Origin: CAYYHA01 sp964471535
Lineage (GTDB): Bacteria > Myxococcota > Myxococcia > SLRQ01
DNA: 36,185 nt
Direction of reading: 5' to 3'
Assembly: GCA_964471535.1 (NCBI GenBank)
Contig: CAYYHA010000018.1
Location: 1 to 36,185, forward strand
Part shown: positions 22,488-29,526 of the stretch, piece after piece
Layout of the letters: each line of letters begins with the position of its first letter
How positions within the stretch are numbered: the stretch's first letter is position 1
Translations under genes and position numbers: made by a program
Notes under the pieces: model-generated
The model's database searches: none
Seen by the model: the letters and a program-made list of their open reading frames with translations, nothing else
Told to the model about the DNA's origin: nothing

Positions 22488-24161
22488 GTGAAGCTGGCCC
22501 TGGCCCAGGTCGATGCGCTCATCGGCGACTTCGAGGGGAACGCCGCGCGCGTGCTGCAGCGGTGCGAGCAGGCGCGAGCCGAGGGCTGCCGGCTCGTCGT
22601 CTTTCCCGAGCTGGCCCTCTGCGGCTATCCGCCCAAGGACTACCTGGATTCCGCCGTCTTCGCCGAAGCGGCCCTGCGTGCCGCCCTCCGCATCGCCGAG
22701 GATCCCCGGACCGAGGGGCTGGTGGTGGTACTGGGGCTGCCCGAACGCCACGACGCCCGGCCGGGCCGCGGCCTCTACAACGCTGCGGCGGTGCTCGAAG
22801 CGGGCAACCTGCGCCTGTGCGCCCGCAAGTCCCTGCTTCCCTTCTACGACGTCTTCGACGAGCCACGATGGTTCGATCCGGCCCCCGAGGTGGCCACGGT
22901 GGAGGTCGATGGCCTGACCATCGGCCTATCGATCTGTGAGGACCTCTGGAACGACGACCGTTTCTGGGCACACCGCCGCTACACCTACGACCCCGTGGCG
23001 GACCTGGTGGCCCGTGGTGCCGACCTCATCCTGAACCTCGCTGCCTCACCGTTCCACCGCGGCAAGCCGGCACTCCGGGCGCGGATGGTCTCGGCGAGTG
23101 CTGCACGCTACGGCGTGCAGATCGTGTCGGTGAACGCGGTCGGGGGCCAGGACGCCCTGATCTTCGACGGCCACTCCCTCGCCGCTGCCGCCGACGGCCG
23201 CCTGGCCGTCGTGTGTCGCGGCTTCGAGGAGGACTTCCGCATCTTCGACACCGCCGAGGCCCGCGAGACCGGCGAACGCCTCGAGGACGACGCACACAGT
23301 GAAATCGCCCAGGCGCATGCGGCCATCGTGTGCGGTATCCGTGACTACTTCCGGAAGACGGGCTTCGAAGGGGCCGTCATCGGCCTCTCGGGCGGGATCG
23401 ACTCCTCGGTGGTGGCGGCGCTCGCCACAGAGGCCCTTGGCCCCGAACACGTCACGGGCCTGTTGATGCCCTCGCGCTACTCCTCGGAGCACAGCCTGGC
23501 CGATGCCGAGGCGCTGGCGGAGGCGCTCGGTATCCGAGCCGAGGTGGTCCCCATCGTGGAGGCCCACGCCGCCATCGCGCAGAGTCTCGGCCCCGCCTTG
23601 GGCGCGGCTCCCCCGGGGGTGGTGGACGAGAACCTGCAGGCCCGACTGCGAGGCCTCTTTCTCATGGCCTTTGCCAATGCCCATCGCCTACTCGTCCTGG
23701 CCACTGGGAACAAGAGCGAACTGGCCATGGGCTATGCCACGCTCTACGGGGACATGTGCGGCGCGCTGCTACCCATCGGCGACCTGACGAAGATGCGGGT
23801 GTACGCGCTCGGCCGGCACATCAACGCGAGTGCTGGGCGCCCGCTGATCCCGGAGCGCGTGTTCGAAAAGCCTCCGAGCGCCGAACTCCGACCTGGCCAA
23901 ACCGACCAGGACACCCTGCCGCCCTATCCGGTGCTCGACGCGATCGTGGAAGCCTACGTGGAGCGACGCGAGGACTTCGATACCATCGTGGCGCAGGGCA
24001 TCGACCCCGCCGTGGTGAAGGAGACGCTCCGGCGGCTGACCCGGGCGGAGTACAAGCGGCGGCAGGCAGCGCCCATCCTGAAGCTTACCCCACGCGCCTT
24101 TGGTGAGGGCTGGCGCATGCCACTGGCCCACGGCTACAGGCCGTGGCTCACACCTCCATGA
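22488..24161 (+). CDS. nadE: Glutamine-dependent NAD+ synthetase
   Basis: Converts nicotinic acid adenine dinucleotide to NAD+ with ATP and glutamine. The 557-residue protein has an N-terminal nitrilase-type glutaminase domain with triad Glu41 (FPELALCGYPP), Lys114 (CARKSLLPFYD) and Cys150 (SICEDLW), and a C-terminal synthetase domain with PP-loop SGGIDSS from Ser301. Length and order match the two-domain family. GTG 22488 starts right at the conserved MKLALAQVDALIGDF and lies 1 nt after the stop of the nicotinamidase-like gene; no separate promoter is visible. The 3' end overlaps the convergent frr stop by 14 bp. Confidence 0.96.
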   Translation: MKLALAQVDALIGDFEGNAARVLQRCEQARAEGCRLVVFPELALCGYPPKDYLDSAVFAEAALRAALRIAEDPRTEGLVVVLGLPERHDARPGRGLYNAAAVLEAGNLRLCARKSLLPFYDVFDEPRWFDPAPEVATVEVDGLTIGLSICEDLWNDDRFWAHRRYTYDPVADLVARGADLILNLAASPFHRGKPALRARMVSASAARYGVQIVSVNAVGGQDALIFDGHSLAAAADGRLAVVCRGFEEDFRIFDTAEARETGERLEDDAHSEIAQAHAAIVCGIRDYFRKTGFEGAVIGLSGGIDSSVVAALATEALGPEHVTGLLMPSRYSSEHSLADAEALAEALGIRAEVVPIVEAHAAIAQSLGPALGAAPPGVVDENLQARLRGLFLMAFANAHRLLVLATGNKSELAMGYATLYGDMCGALLPIGDLTKMRVYALGRHINASAGRPLIPERVFEKPPSAELRPGQTDQDTLPPYPVLDAIVEAYVERREDFDTIVAQGIDPAVVKETLRRLTRAEYKRRQAAPILKLTPRAFGEGWRMPLAHGYRPWLTPP

Positions 24162-24705
24162 GTTCCTCTTCCTTTGCCGCAACCATGCGGTCGATCCGAG
24201 CTACCCCTTCATTCGTCAGCGACTGCACCTTGTCCTCGGCGCGCTTCAGCTCGTCCTCGGAGATTTCGCCTTCTTTCTCAAGCTCCTCGAGCATCTCCCG
24301 AGCGTCCCGCCGAGCATTGCGCACCGCCACCTTGTACTCCTCCGCCTTCGCCTTCACTTGACGCACCATCTCGCGGCGGCGCTCCTCGGTCATCTGAGGA
24401 ATGGGCAGCCGAATCACTTCCCCGTCATTCTGCGGCGTGATCCCCAGCTCGGAGTCGAAGATTGCCTTCTCGATGGCAGGAATCATCGACTTGTCCCAGG
24501 GTTTCACGACGATCAGGCGGGGATCGGCGACCGTGAGCGAGGCGACCTGGTTCAGGGGAGATTTCTGGCCATAGTAGTCGACCCGAACCCCGTCGAGAAT
24601 GGAGAGGTTCGCACGGCCCGTGCGCATCCGCGCCAGCTCGCGCTTGAGCGCCTCGCAGGTCTCGTCGATGCGGCCTCGAAACTCGCTGATCACGTCCTCC
24701 GTCAT
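24148..24705 (-). CDS. frr: Ribosome recycling factor
   Basis: A 185-residue factor that splits post-termination ribosomes with EF-G. It has the full family pattern: LKRELARMRTGRANLSILDG, YYGQKSPLNQVASLTVADPR, PWDKSMIPAIEKAI, and the helical end EISEDELKRAEDKVQSLTNE. ATG 24705 overlaps the pyrH stop by 4 bp, the common arrangement. The gene ends in a 14-bp convergent overlap with nadE. Confidence 0.97.
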   Translation of the reverse strand: MTEDVISEFRGRIDETCEALKRELARMRTGRANLSILDGVRVDYYGQKSPLNQVASLTVADPRLIVVKPWDKSMIPAIEKAIFDSELGITPQNDGEVIRLPIPQMTEERRREMVRQVKAKAEEYKVAVRNARRDAREMLEELEKEGEISEDELKRAEDKVQSLTNEGVARIDRMVAAKEEELMEV

Positions 24706-25460
24706 GCCTGCATCTCCTCGCTCGCCCCGTCTCCGCGAAATGCGTTCCCGATGACGGTACCCACGTCCTCGCCGCACACGACGCGCATCACGTTCCCCTG
24801 AACCCGCAGGTTGAAGACGACGATCGGAAGGTCGTTCTCCATGCAGAGGGTGACCGCGGTGGTATCCATCACCTTCAGCTCGCGCTGCACGACATCGAGA
24901 TAAGTCAGGCGCTTGAAACGCTTGGCGCCTGGGTCCTTCACCGGATCGGCGGAGTAGATCCCGTCGACCTTCGTCGCTTTGAGCAACACCTCGGCATGCA
25001 GTTCCATGGCCCGGAGCGCCGCTGCGGTGTCCGTGGTGAAATACGGATTGCCCGTACCTGCGGCGAGCAGGACCACCCGCCCCTTCTCGAGGTGCCGGAT
25101 CGCCCGACGCCGAATGTAGGGCTCGGCCAACTCCTTCATCTCGATGGCCGTTTGCACCCGTGTGAAGACACCCTGTTTCTCGAGCGCATCCTGCAGCGCC
25201 AGGGCGTTGATGACCGTAGCCAGCATGCCCATGTAGTCGGCGTTGGCCCGGTCCATGCCGCTGGTGGCCCCTTTCACACCGCGGAAGATGTTCCCACCGC
25301 CGATCACCACGCCGACCTGCACACCGAGCTCGGCGACGGCCCGTACCTCGGCAGCGATCTGCTGCAGGGTTGCAGGCGAGATCCCATAGCCCTCCTCTCC
25401 CATGAGAGCCTCGCCCGAGAGCTTCAGCAGAATGCGGTGGTACTTGGGGCGCGCCGGCAT
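24702..25460 (-). CDS. pyrH: Uridylate kinase (UMP kinase)
   Basis: Phosphorylates UMP to UDP. The 252-residue amino-acid-kinase fold protein shows the start YHRILLKLSGEALMG, IGGGNIFRG, the UMP-binding ATVINALALQDALE region, GTGNPYFTTDTAAALRA and ATKVDGIYSADP. It has its own promoter: TTGACC, 18 bp, TAGATC, then 7 nt to the ATG, with no ribosome site. pyrH-frr can therefore be transcribed independently of rpsB-tsf. It overlaps frr by 4 bp. Confidence 0.97.
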   Translation of the reverse strand: MPARPKYHRILLKLSGEALMGEEGYGISPATLQQIAAEVRAVAELGVQVGVVIGGGNIFRGVKGATSGMDRANADYMGMLATVINALALQDALEKQGVFTRVQTAIEMKELAEPYIRRRAIRHLEKGRVVLLAAGTGNPYFTTDTAAALRAMELHAEVLLKATKVDGIYSADPVKDPGAKRFKRLTYLDVVQRELKVMDTTAVTLCMENDLPIVVFNLRVQGNVMRVVCGEDVGTVIGNAFRGDGASEEMQA

Positions 25461-25467
25461 GGGGGGC

Positions 25468-25497
25468 GATCTAGCCGCCCCCTCGGCACAGGGTCAA
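25468..25497 (-). promoter_or_regulatory. Promoter of pyrH-frr
   Basis: On the minus strand TTGACC (25492-25497), an 18-bp spacer and TAGATC (25468-25473), then GCCCCCC and the pyrH ATG. Spacer and 7-nt gap are the same as at the PP2C and small exported protein genes. A leaderless transcript is predicted. Confidence 0.55.
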
Positions 25498-25531
25498 GCA
25501 TCGCCGGGCCCCACGGCCCCGGTCCGCGGCA

Positions 25532-26188
25532 TTAGCTGCCCTGGGTCGCCTTGGCCACCTCGGCGGCGAAATCGTCCTGCTTCTTCTCCAGGCCCTCGCC
25601 GAGGACGTAGCGGGTGAAGCGTCGGACCTGGATATTTTCGCCGATGGTCGCAATGGCCTCCTGCACGAGTTCGCCGACCGTCTTGTCCGGGTCCTTCACG
25701 AAGGGCTGTTCGAGCAGACATTGCTCCTTGACGAACTTCTCCAAGCGACCCTCGACGATCTTGTCCACCACCTTCTCGGGTTTGCCCTCTTCGAGGGCCT
25801 GCGCGCGATAGATCTCCCGCTCCTTGTCCAGGATCGAGGGATCGAGGTCCTCGCGCCGCACCGCCAGCGGATTGGTCGCGGCGATGTGCATGGCGAGATC
25901 CTTGACGAGCTGCTGGAACTGCTCGTTCTTCGCTGCGAAGTCGGTCTCGCAGTTCACCTCGATGAGCACGCCGATCTTTCCGCCGGCGTGGATGTAGCTG
26001 GCAACCTTCCCTTCGGTCGCCGCGCGGCCCGCCTTTTTGGCCGCCTTGCTGATGCCCTTCTGGCGCAGCCAATCGACTGCCTTCTCGATGTCGCCACCGG
26101 TCTCGGTAAGCGCCTTCTTGCAGTCCATCATGCCGGCGCCGGTCTGGTCCCGCAGCTGCTTCACCAGGCTCGCACTGATCTGTGCCAT
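25532..26188 (-). CDS. tsf: Elongation factor Ts
   Basis: Guanine-nucleotide exchange factor for EF-Tu. The 218 residues correspond to the short bacterial form with one core subdomain. The UBA-like N-terminus (SASLVKQLRDQTGAGMMDCK) and the EF-Tu contact motif ETDFAAKNEQF (about residues 80-90) are intact. GAGAGGACAG upstream serves as ribosome site. It lies 34 nt after rpsB in the conserved rpsB-tsf pair. Confidence 0.97.
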   Translation of the reverse strand: MAQISASLVKQLRDQTGAGMMDCKKALTETGGDIEKAVDWLRQKGISKAAKKAGRAATEGKVASYIHAGGKIGVLIEVNCETDFAAKNEQFQQLVKDLAMHIAATNPLAVRREDLDPSILDKEREIYRAQALEEGKPEKVVDKIVEGRLEKFVKEQCLLEQPFVKDPDKTVGELVQEAIATIGENIQVRRFTRYVLGEGLEKKQDDFAAEVAKATQGS

Positions 26189-26222
26189 CGCGTCTGTCCT
26201 CTCGCTCGTTGCTCGTGTTCTC

Positions 26223-27308
26223 TCAGTCGGCGCTCACCTGCGGGGTGGACTCCCCCTGGGCCGCCTCTCCACTCTGGGGTGCCTCGCCGCGCTCGCCCGG
26301 CGCGGCTGCCTCCTCGGGCGCGGAGGTGGCTGCCGCTGCGTCCCCCGGCTCGGAGTCCTCCGACGGCCGGGCGACCCGTCGAACCACCTGAACCTCGGGT
26401 CCTCCCGGAATCTTCCCGACCTGCACCGGTCGTGGGCCGCCGGCCGCAGTCTGCTCCTCCTTGGGCTTGCTGCGAAGGTAGGCCTCGTACAGCGCCTTGC
26501 CCTCGATGCAGGCATCGGCGATGCGGCTGGTGAAGAGCTTGATCGCCCGGATCGCGTCGTCGTTTCCAGGAATTACGTAGGCGATCGGCTCGGGGTCGCA
26601 GTTCGTATCGACCACCGCAACCACGGGGATCCCCAGCTTGGCTGCCTCCTGCACCGCAATCGCTTCGCGGTTGGGGTCGATCACGAAGAGCACCGAGGGC
26701 AGCTTCGCCATTTCCTTGATGCCACCGAGGTTCCGCTGCAGCTTCTCGCGCTCCCGCTCGAGCTTGGCGACCTCCTTCTTGGGCAGGCGCTCATAGGTCC
26801 CATCGGTGGCCATCTTCTCCAGGCGCTTCAACCGCTCGATGGATCCCTTGATGGTACGGAAGTTGGTCAGCGTACCGCCCAGCCACCGGTTGGTGACGTA
26901 GTACTGTCCGGCCCGGGTCGCCTCCTCTGCGACGATGTCCTGGGCCTGCTTCTTCGTGCCCACGAAGAGCACGGTGCCGCCTTTACTCACCGCATCGACC
27001 ACGAAGTGATAGGCGTCGCGGAAGAGCTTCACCGTCTTCTGGAGGTCGATGATGTAGATGCCGTTGCGCGCCCCGAAGATGTACGGCCGCATCTTCGGGT
27101 TCCACCGCTGGGTCTGGTGACCGAAGTGGACGCCCGCCTCGAGGAGCTCCTTCATGGTCACCGGGGCGCCGCGTCGCGATGGCGCCGACGCCTCGGACTC
27201 GGCCCCACTGGCTTCTGCCGGCGGGGTGCTCGGCGGGGTCTGCTCGGCTTGGGGTTGCTGCGCTTGGGGCTGTTCGGTGTTCTGCTGCTCGGCCGTTGGC
27301 TCGGACAT
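26223..27308 (-). CDS. rpsB: Ribosomal protein S2 with N- and C-terminal extensions
   Basis: Small-subunit protein S2. The core (VTMKELLEAGVHFGHQTQRW to about residue 285) is normal. It is preceded by about 50 residues of Gln/Pro/Glu/Ser-rich low complexity (MSEPTAEQQNTEQPQAQQPQ at the start) and followed by about 70 residues rich in Ala/Glu/Pro. From ATG 27308 the protein has 361 residues against roughly 240-260 in most bacteria. An in-frame ATG at 27338 would add 10 more; 27308 is preferred because AGAGAG lies 8 nt upstream. The promoter candidate is at 27532-27560, leaving a 217-nt leader. First gene of rpsB-tsf. Confidence 0.95.
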   Translation of the reverse strand: MSEPTAEQQNTEQPQAQQPQAEQTPPSTPPAEASGAESEASAPSRRGAPVTMKELLEAGVHFGHQTQRWNPKMRPYIFGARNGIYIIDLQKTVKLFRDAYHFVVDAVSKGGTVLFVGTKKQAQDIVAEEATRAGQYYVTNRWLGGTLTNFRTIKGSIERLKRLEKMATDGTYERLPKKEVAKLEREREKLQRNLGGIKEMAKLPSVLFVIDPNREAIAVQEAAKLGIPVVAVVDTNCDPEPIAYVIPGNDDAIRAIKLFTSRIADACIEGKALYEAYLRSKPKEEQTAAGGPRPVQVGKIPGGPEVQVVRRVARPSEDSEPGDAAAATSAPEEAAAPGERGEAPQSGEAAQGESTPQVSAD

Positions 27309-27525
27309 GGGCGTACTCTCTCTTTCTGCGGTTGTCATCCACCGCCGTCGTCACCTCGGCCCCGGACTCGAACGGCTCCGCTCCAAGGCGAGGCGCCTCT
27401 CGGGGCGAAGCCGCAGTCGAGCACCGCCGGGTCCGATCGGACGGCGTGCGTCGTTTGGTTCTATCGTCGTGCTTGGCGTTGTGGCCGGATTCTACCGGGA
27501 TAGGACCCACGGAACCCGGGAAAGG
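27309..27525 (-). other. 5' leader of rpsB
   Basis: The 333 nt between the divergent genes at 27308 and 27642 hold two promoters and this ~217-nt presumed untranslated leader. I see no convincing reading frame in it. It is GC-rich with short inverted segments. S2 leaders are often autoregulatory in bacteria, but I cannot match a known S2-binding fold here. Confidence 0.4.
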
Positions 27526-27531
27526 TGGGGG

Positions 27532-27560
27532 TGTATAGCACCGGGGTCGCACCCGGGCAA
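27532..27560 (-). promoter_or_regulatory. Promoter candidate for rpsB-tsf
   Basis: On the minus strand TTGCCC (27555-27560), a 17-bp spacer and TATACA (27532-27537). Transcription would start near 27525, well upstream of the rpsB ATG, unlike the leaderless promoters elsewhere in the window. Confidence 0.45.
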
Positions 27561-27605
27561 GCGCCCGCCCGGCGCAGGGTGCGCCGAGCCGCCGCCGCCA
27601 GAGGC

Positions 27606-27635
27606 TTGACCGGCCTCGCGGTAGGGCGGTAGCCC
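27606..27635 (+). promoter_or_regulatory. Promoter candidate for the small membrane protein gene
   Basis: TTGACC (27606-27611), an 18-bp spacer and TAGCCC (27630-27635, poor -10), then 6 nt to the ATG at 27642. Geometry matches the other leaderless promoters although the -10 box is weak. Confidence 0.4.
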
Positions 27636-27641
27636 TCTGCC

Positions 27642-28118
27642 ATGCGGTGCCTCCTCGTCCTCGGGGCCGTCCTCGTCGCGGGCGGCCCCCGCTCGGCGCT
27701 GGCGGACGAGCAGCCCCCCGACCGTCCCTCCCTGGAACTTCCGCCGCCCGAGGCCACAGGGAGCCGCACGAGGGCCCCAGCGGGGCGAAGCGGCCCTGCG
27801 GAGGACGCAGGGGAGATCGCCTGGGCCGCCCCGCCCCCGCAGGAGCAGGTCCGGCAGCAGCACCTCGAATGGACCCTCGCCGCCTTCGGGGCTGCCGGCG
27901 CGACCGCGGGGTTCGCCGGCTCCTTTGCCCTTATCGGCCTCTCCCAACCCGATCCGGAGATCGGCCGGGGCTGGTACGTAGCAGCGGCCGTCACCGGCGG
28001 CCTCTCGGCAGCAGCGCTCCTGACCGGCACCGTGCTCTGGCTCACGACGCCGCCCCCGCCGCGCTCGGTGGTCTTGGCCCTCTCACCGGGCGGTCTGACG
28101 CTCCGCGTCCGGTTCTGA
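27642..28118 (+). CDS. Small exported membrane protein, unknown family
   Basis: Not recognised. The 158-residue protein has a signal peptide (MRCLLVLGAVLVAGGPRSAL, cut likely after LADE or ALA), a Pro/Arg-rich low-complexity stretch to about residue 70, then two membrane helices (TLAAFGAAGATAGFAGSFAL and YVAAAVTGGLSAAALLTGTV) and a short basic end. The two-helix end resembles that of the PEGA/TPR protein at 14359, so it may be a short relative of that envelope family. Its TTGACC promoter lies directly upstream. It is convergent with argJ, 20 nt apart. Confidence 0.75.
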   Translation: MRCLLVLGAVLVAGGPRSALADEQPPDRPSLELPPPEATGSRTRAPAGRSGPAEDAGEIAWAAPPPQEQVRQQHLEWTLAAFGAAGATAGFAGSFALIGLSQPDPEIGRGWYVAAAVTGGLSAAALLTGTVLWLTTPPPPRSVVLALSPGGLTLRVRF

Positions 28119-28138
28119 ACCGGGCACGCACCGCCCCG

Positions 28139-29380
28139 CTAGGACCGGTAGCCGGCATTGATGCGGACATAGGTCTCGGTCAGATCGCTGGCCCACAGGG
28201 TGCAGGCACCCCCACCTCGGTGGACGTCGATGCGCAGGGAGACGCAAGGGCGATGCATCCGTGCCCTCGCCTTCGCCTCCACGGCCGCCCCCTGCCAGCG
28301 GCCCCGTCGATAGATCGTCACCCCCCCGATGGCGACGCTTAGCCGCTCGGGGTCGACGGGCACGCCGGCACTCGCCGCCGCCGCCACGACCCGCCCCCAG
28401 TTGGGATCCTCGCCGTAGACCATCGTCTTGACCAGCGGGCTGGCCGCGATGCGCCGCGCGAGGCGCCGTGCCTCGGCATCGCTCCCGGCCCCTCGAACCT
28501 CCACCTGGAAGACGTGGGCGGCGCCCTCGCCATCCGCGACGATCGCCTGGGCGAGTTCGAGCATCACCGCGTGTACCGCGGCTTCCACGGGAGCGAGGTC
28601 CGCCCGCCGGGTCAGCGTGCGGTGGCGCGCCTGCCCGCTGCTCATGACGAAGACCGCGTCGTTGGTCGAGGTGTCGCCGTCCACGGTGATGGCATTGAAG
28701 GTGCGGTCGACCGCCTCACGCGTCAGGCGCCGGAGCAGCGGAAGCGCGACCCCCGCATCGGTGCAGATGAACGCCAGCATGGTCGCGTGACCCGGCGCGT
28801 CGGTTGCCAGCGCCATGTCGGGCCCTATCATCCCCGCCCCCTTCGCGGCTCCGGCGATGGTCACCTCCGTGCCGTCGACACGGACCCGGCGGACGGCCAT
28901 CTTTGCGCTCCGATCGGTGGTCCGGATCGCCTCGGCGAAGGCCGGCAGTCCCGTCTCGGTGAGCGCCTGGGCCCCGTGGGGGAGGCCGCGCTGGATCGCG
29001 GCCATGGGCAGCGGCGCACCGATGACGCCAGTGCTTGCGACGAGCACCTCGCGCGCATCGACACCGAGCGCTCGCGCCGTCAGCCGCACCATGGCCCGTG
29101 CATCGCGTAGGCCGCGGCGTCCCGTACACGCATTGGCGTTTCCGGAGTTGACGACGAGGGCCCGCACGCGGCCCGAAGCGGCGACCGGACGCGACACGAG
29201 CACTGGGGCGGCGGCCGCCAGCGAGCGGGTGAAGGTCGCGGCCACCCGGCCGGGCGCACCCCGCGGCCCGCGGACCTCGATGAGGCCGAGATCGAGCGCT
29301 CCTTCCCCCTTGATACCCGCGTGGATGCCGGAGAAGCGAAACCCCGGCACGGTGATGGGTCGGTGGCTGCGCTTGCCCAT
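28139..29380 (-). CDS. argJ: ArgJ: glutamate N-acetyltransferase / ornithine acetyltransferase
   Basis: Arginine biosynthesis: moves the acetyl group from N-acetylornithine to glutamate, a cyclic pathway. From ATG 29380 the protein has 413 residues, normal for ArgJ, which is made as a precursor that cuts itself before a Thr nucleophile. The core is recognisable: NSGNANACTG, STGVIG, AKGAGMIGPDM, ATMLAFICTDA with Thr200 as expected nucleophile, and the C-terminal GEDPNWGRVVAAAA. Unusually, nine residues (190-198, ALATDAPGH) separate PDM from ATML, where the family normally reads PxMATML. An ATG at 29392 would add 4 residues. An extended -10 box (TGCTATGCG) ends 7 nt before ATG 29380. It lies downstream of secA on the same strand. 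Confidence 0.93.
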   Translation of the reverse strand: MGKRSHRPITVPGFRFSGIHAGIKGEGALDLGLIEVRGPRGAPGRVAATFTRSLAAAAPVLVSRPVAASGRVRALVVNSGNANACTGRRGLRDARAMVRLTARALGVDAREVLVASTGVIGAPLPMAAIQRGLPHGAQALTETGLPAFAEAIRTTDRSAKMAVRRVRVDGTEVTIAGAAKGAGMIGPDMALATDAPGHATMLAFICTDAGVALPLLRRLTREAVDRTFNAITVDGDTSTNDAVFVMSSGQARHRTLTRRADLAPVEAAVHAVMLELAQAIVADGEGAAHVFQVEVRGAGSDAEARRLARRIAASPLVKTMVYGEDPNWGRVVAAAASAGVPVDPERLSVAIGGVTIYRRGRWQGAAVEAKARARMHRPCVSLRIDVHRGGGACTLWASDLTETYVRINAGYRS

Positions 29381-29387
29381 GGCGGCC

Positions 29388-29396
29388 CGCATAGCA
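29388..29396 (-). promoter_or_regulatory. Predicted extended -10 box for argJ
   Basis: On the minus strand TGCTATGCG (TGn plus TATGCG) ends 7 nt before ATG 29380. The alternative ATG at 29392 lies inside the box itself, which favours 29380 as the start. No -35 box is seen. Confidence 0.4.
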
Positions 29397-29501
29397 GGAA
29401 TCGCTACCTGGAGGCGAGCGGTGCTGCGACGCTCGAGGGACGCGGGCGCGCGAAGGGCGCGTCACGGCGGCGGCGCACCGGGTAGCATCTAGGGCACCAC
29501 G

Positions 29502-29517
29502 CGGGGCCGTCGCCCCG
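29502..29517 (-). terminator. Hairpin downstream of secA
   Basis: CGGGGC and GCCCCG pair around a GACG loop, 10 nt after the secA stop. There is no T-run, so this may be a Rho-type or weak terminator, or only a 3' stabiliser. The rest of the 29393-29526 gap holds the argJ promoter. Confidence 0.35.
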
Positions 29518-29526
29518 AGGCGCCGC

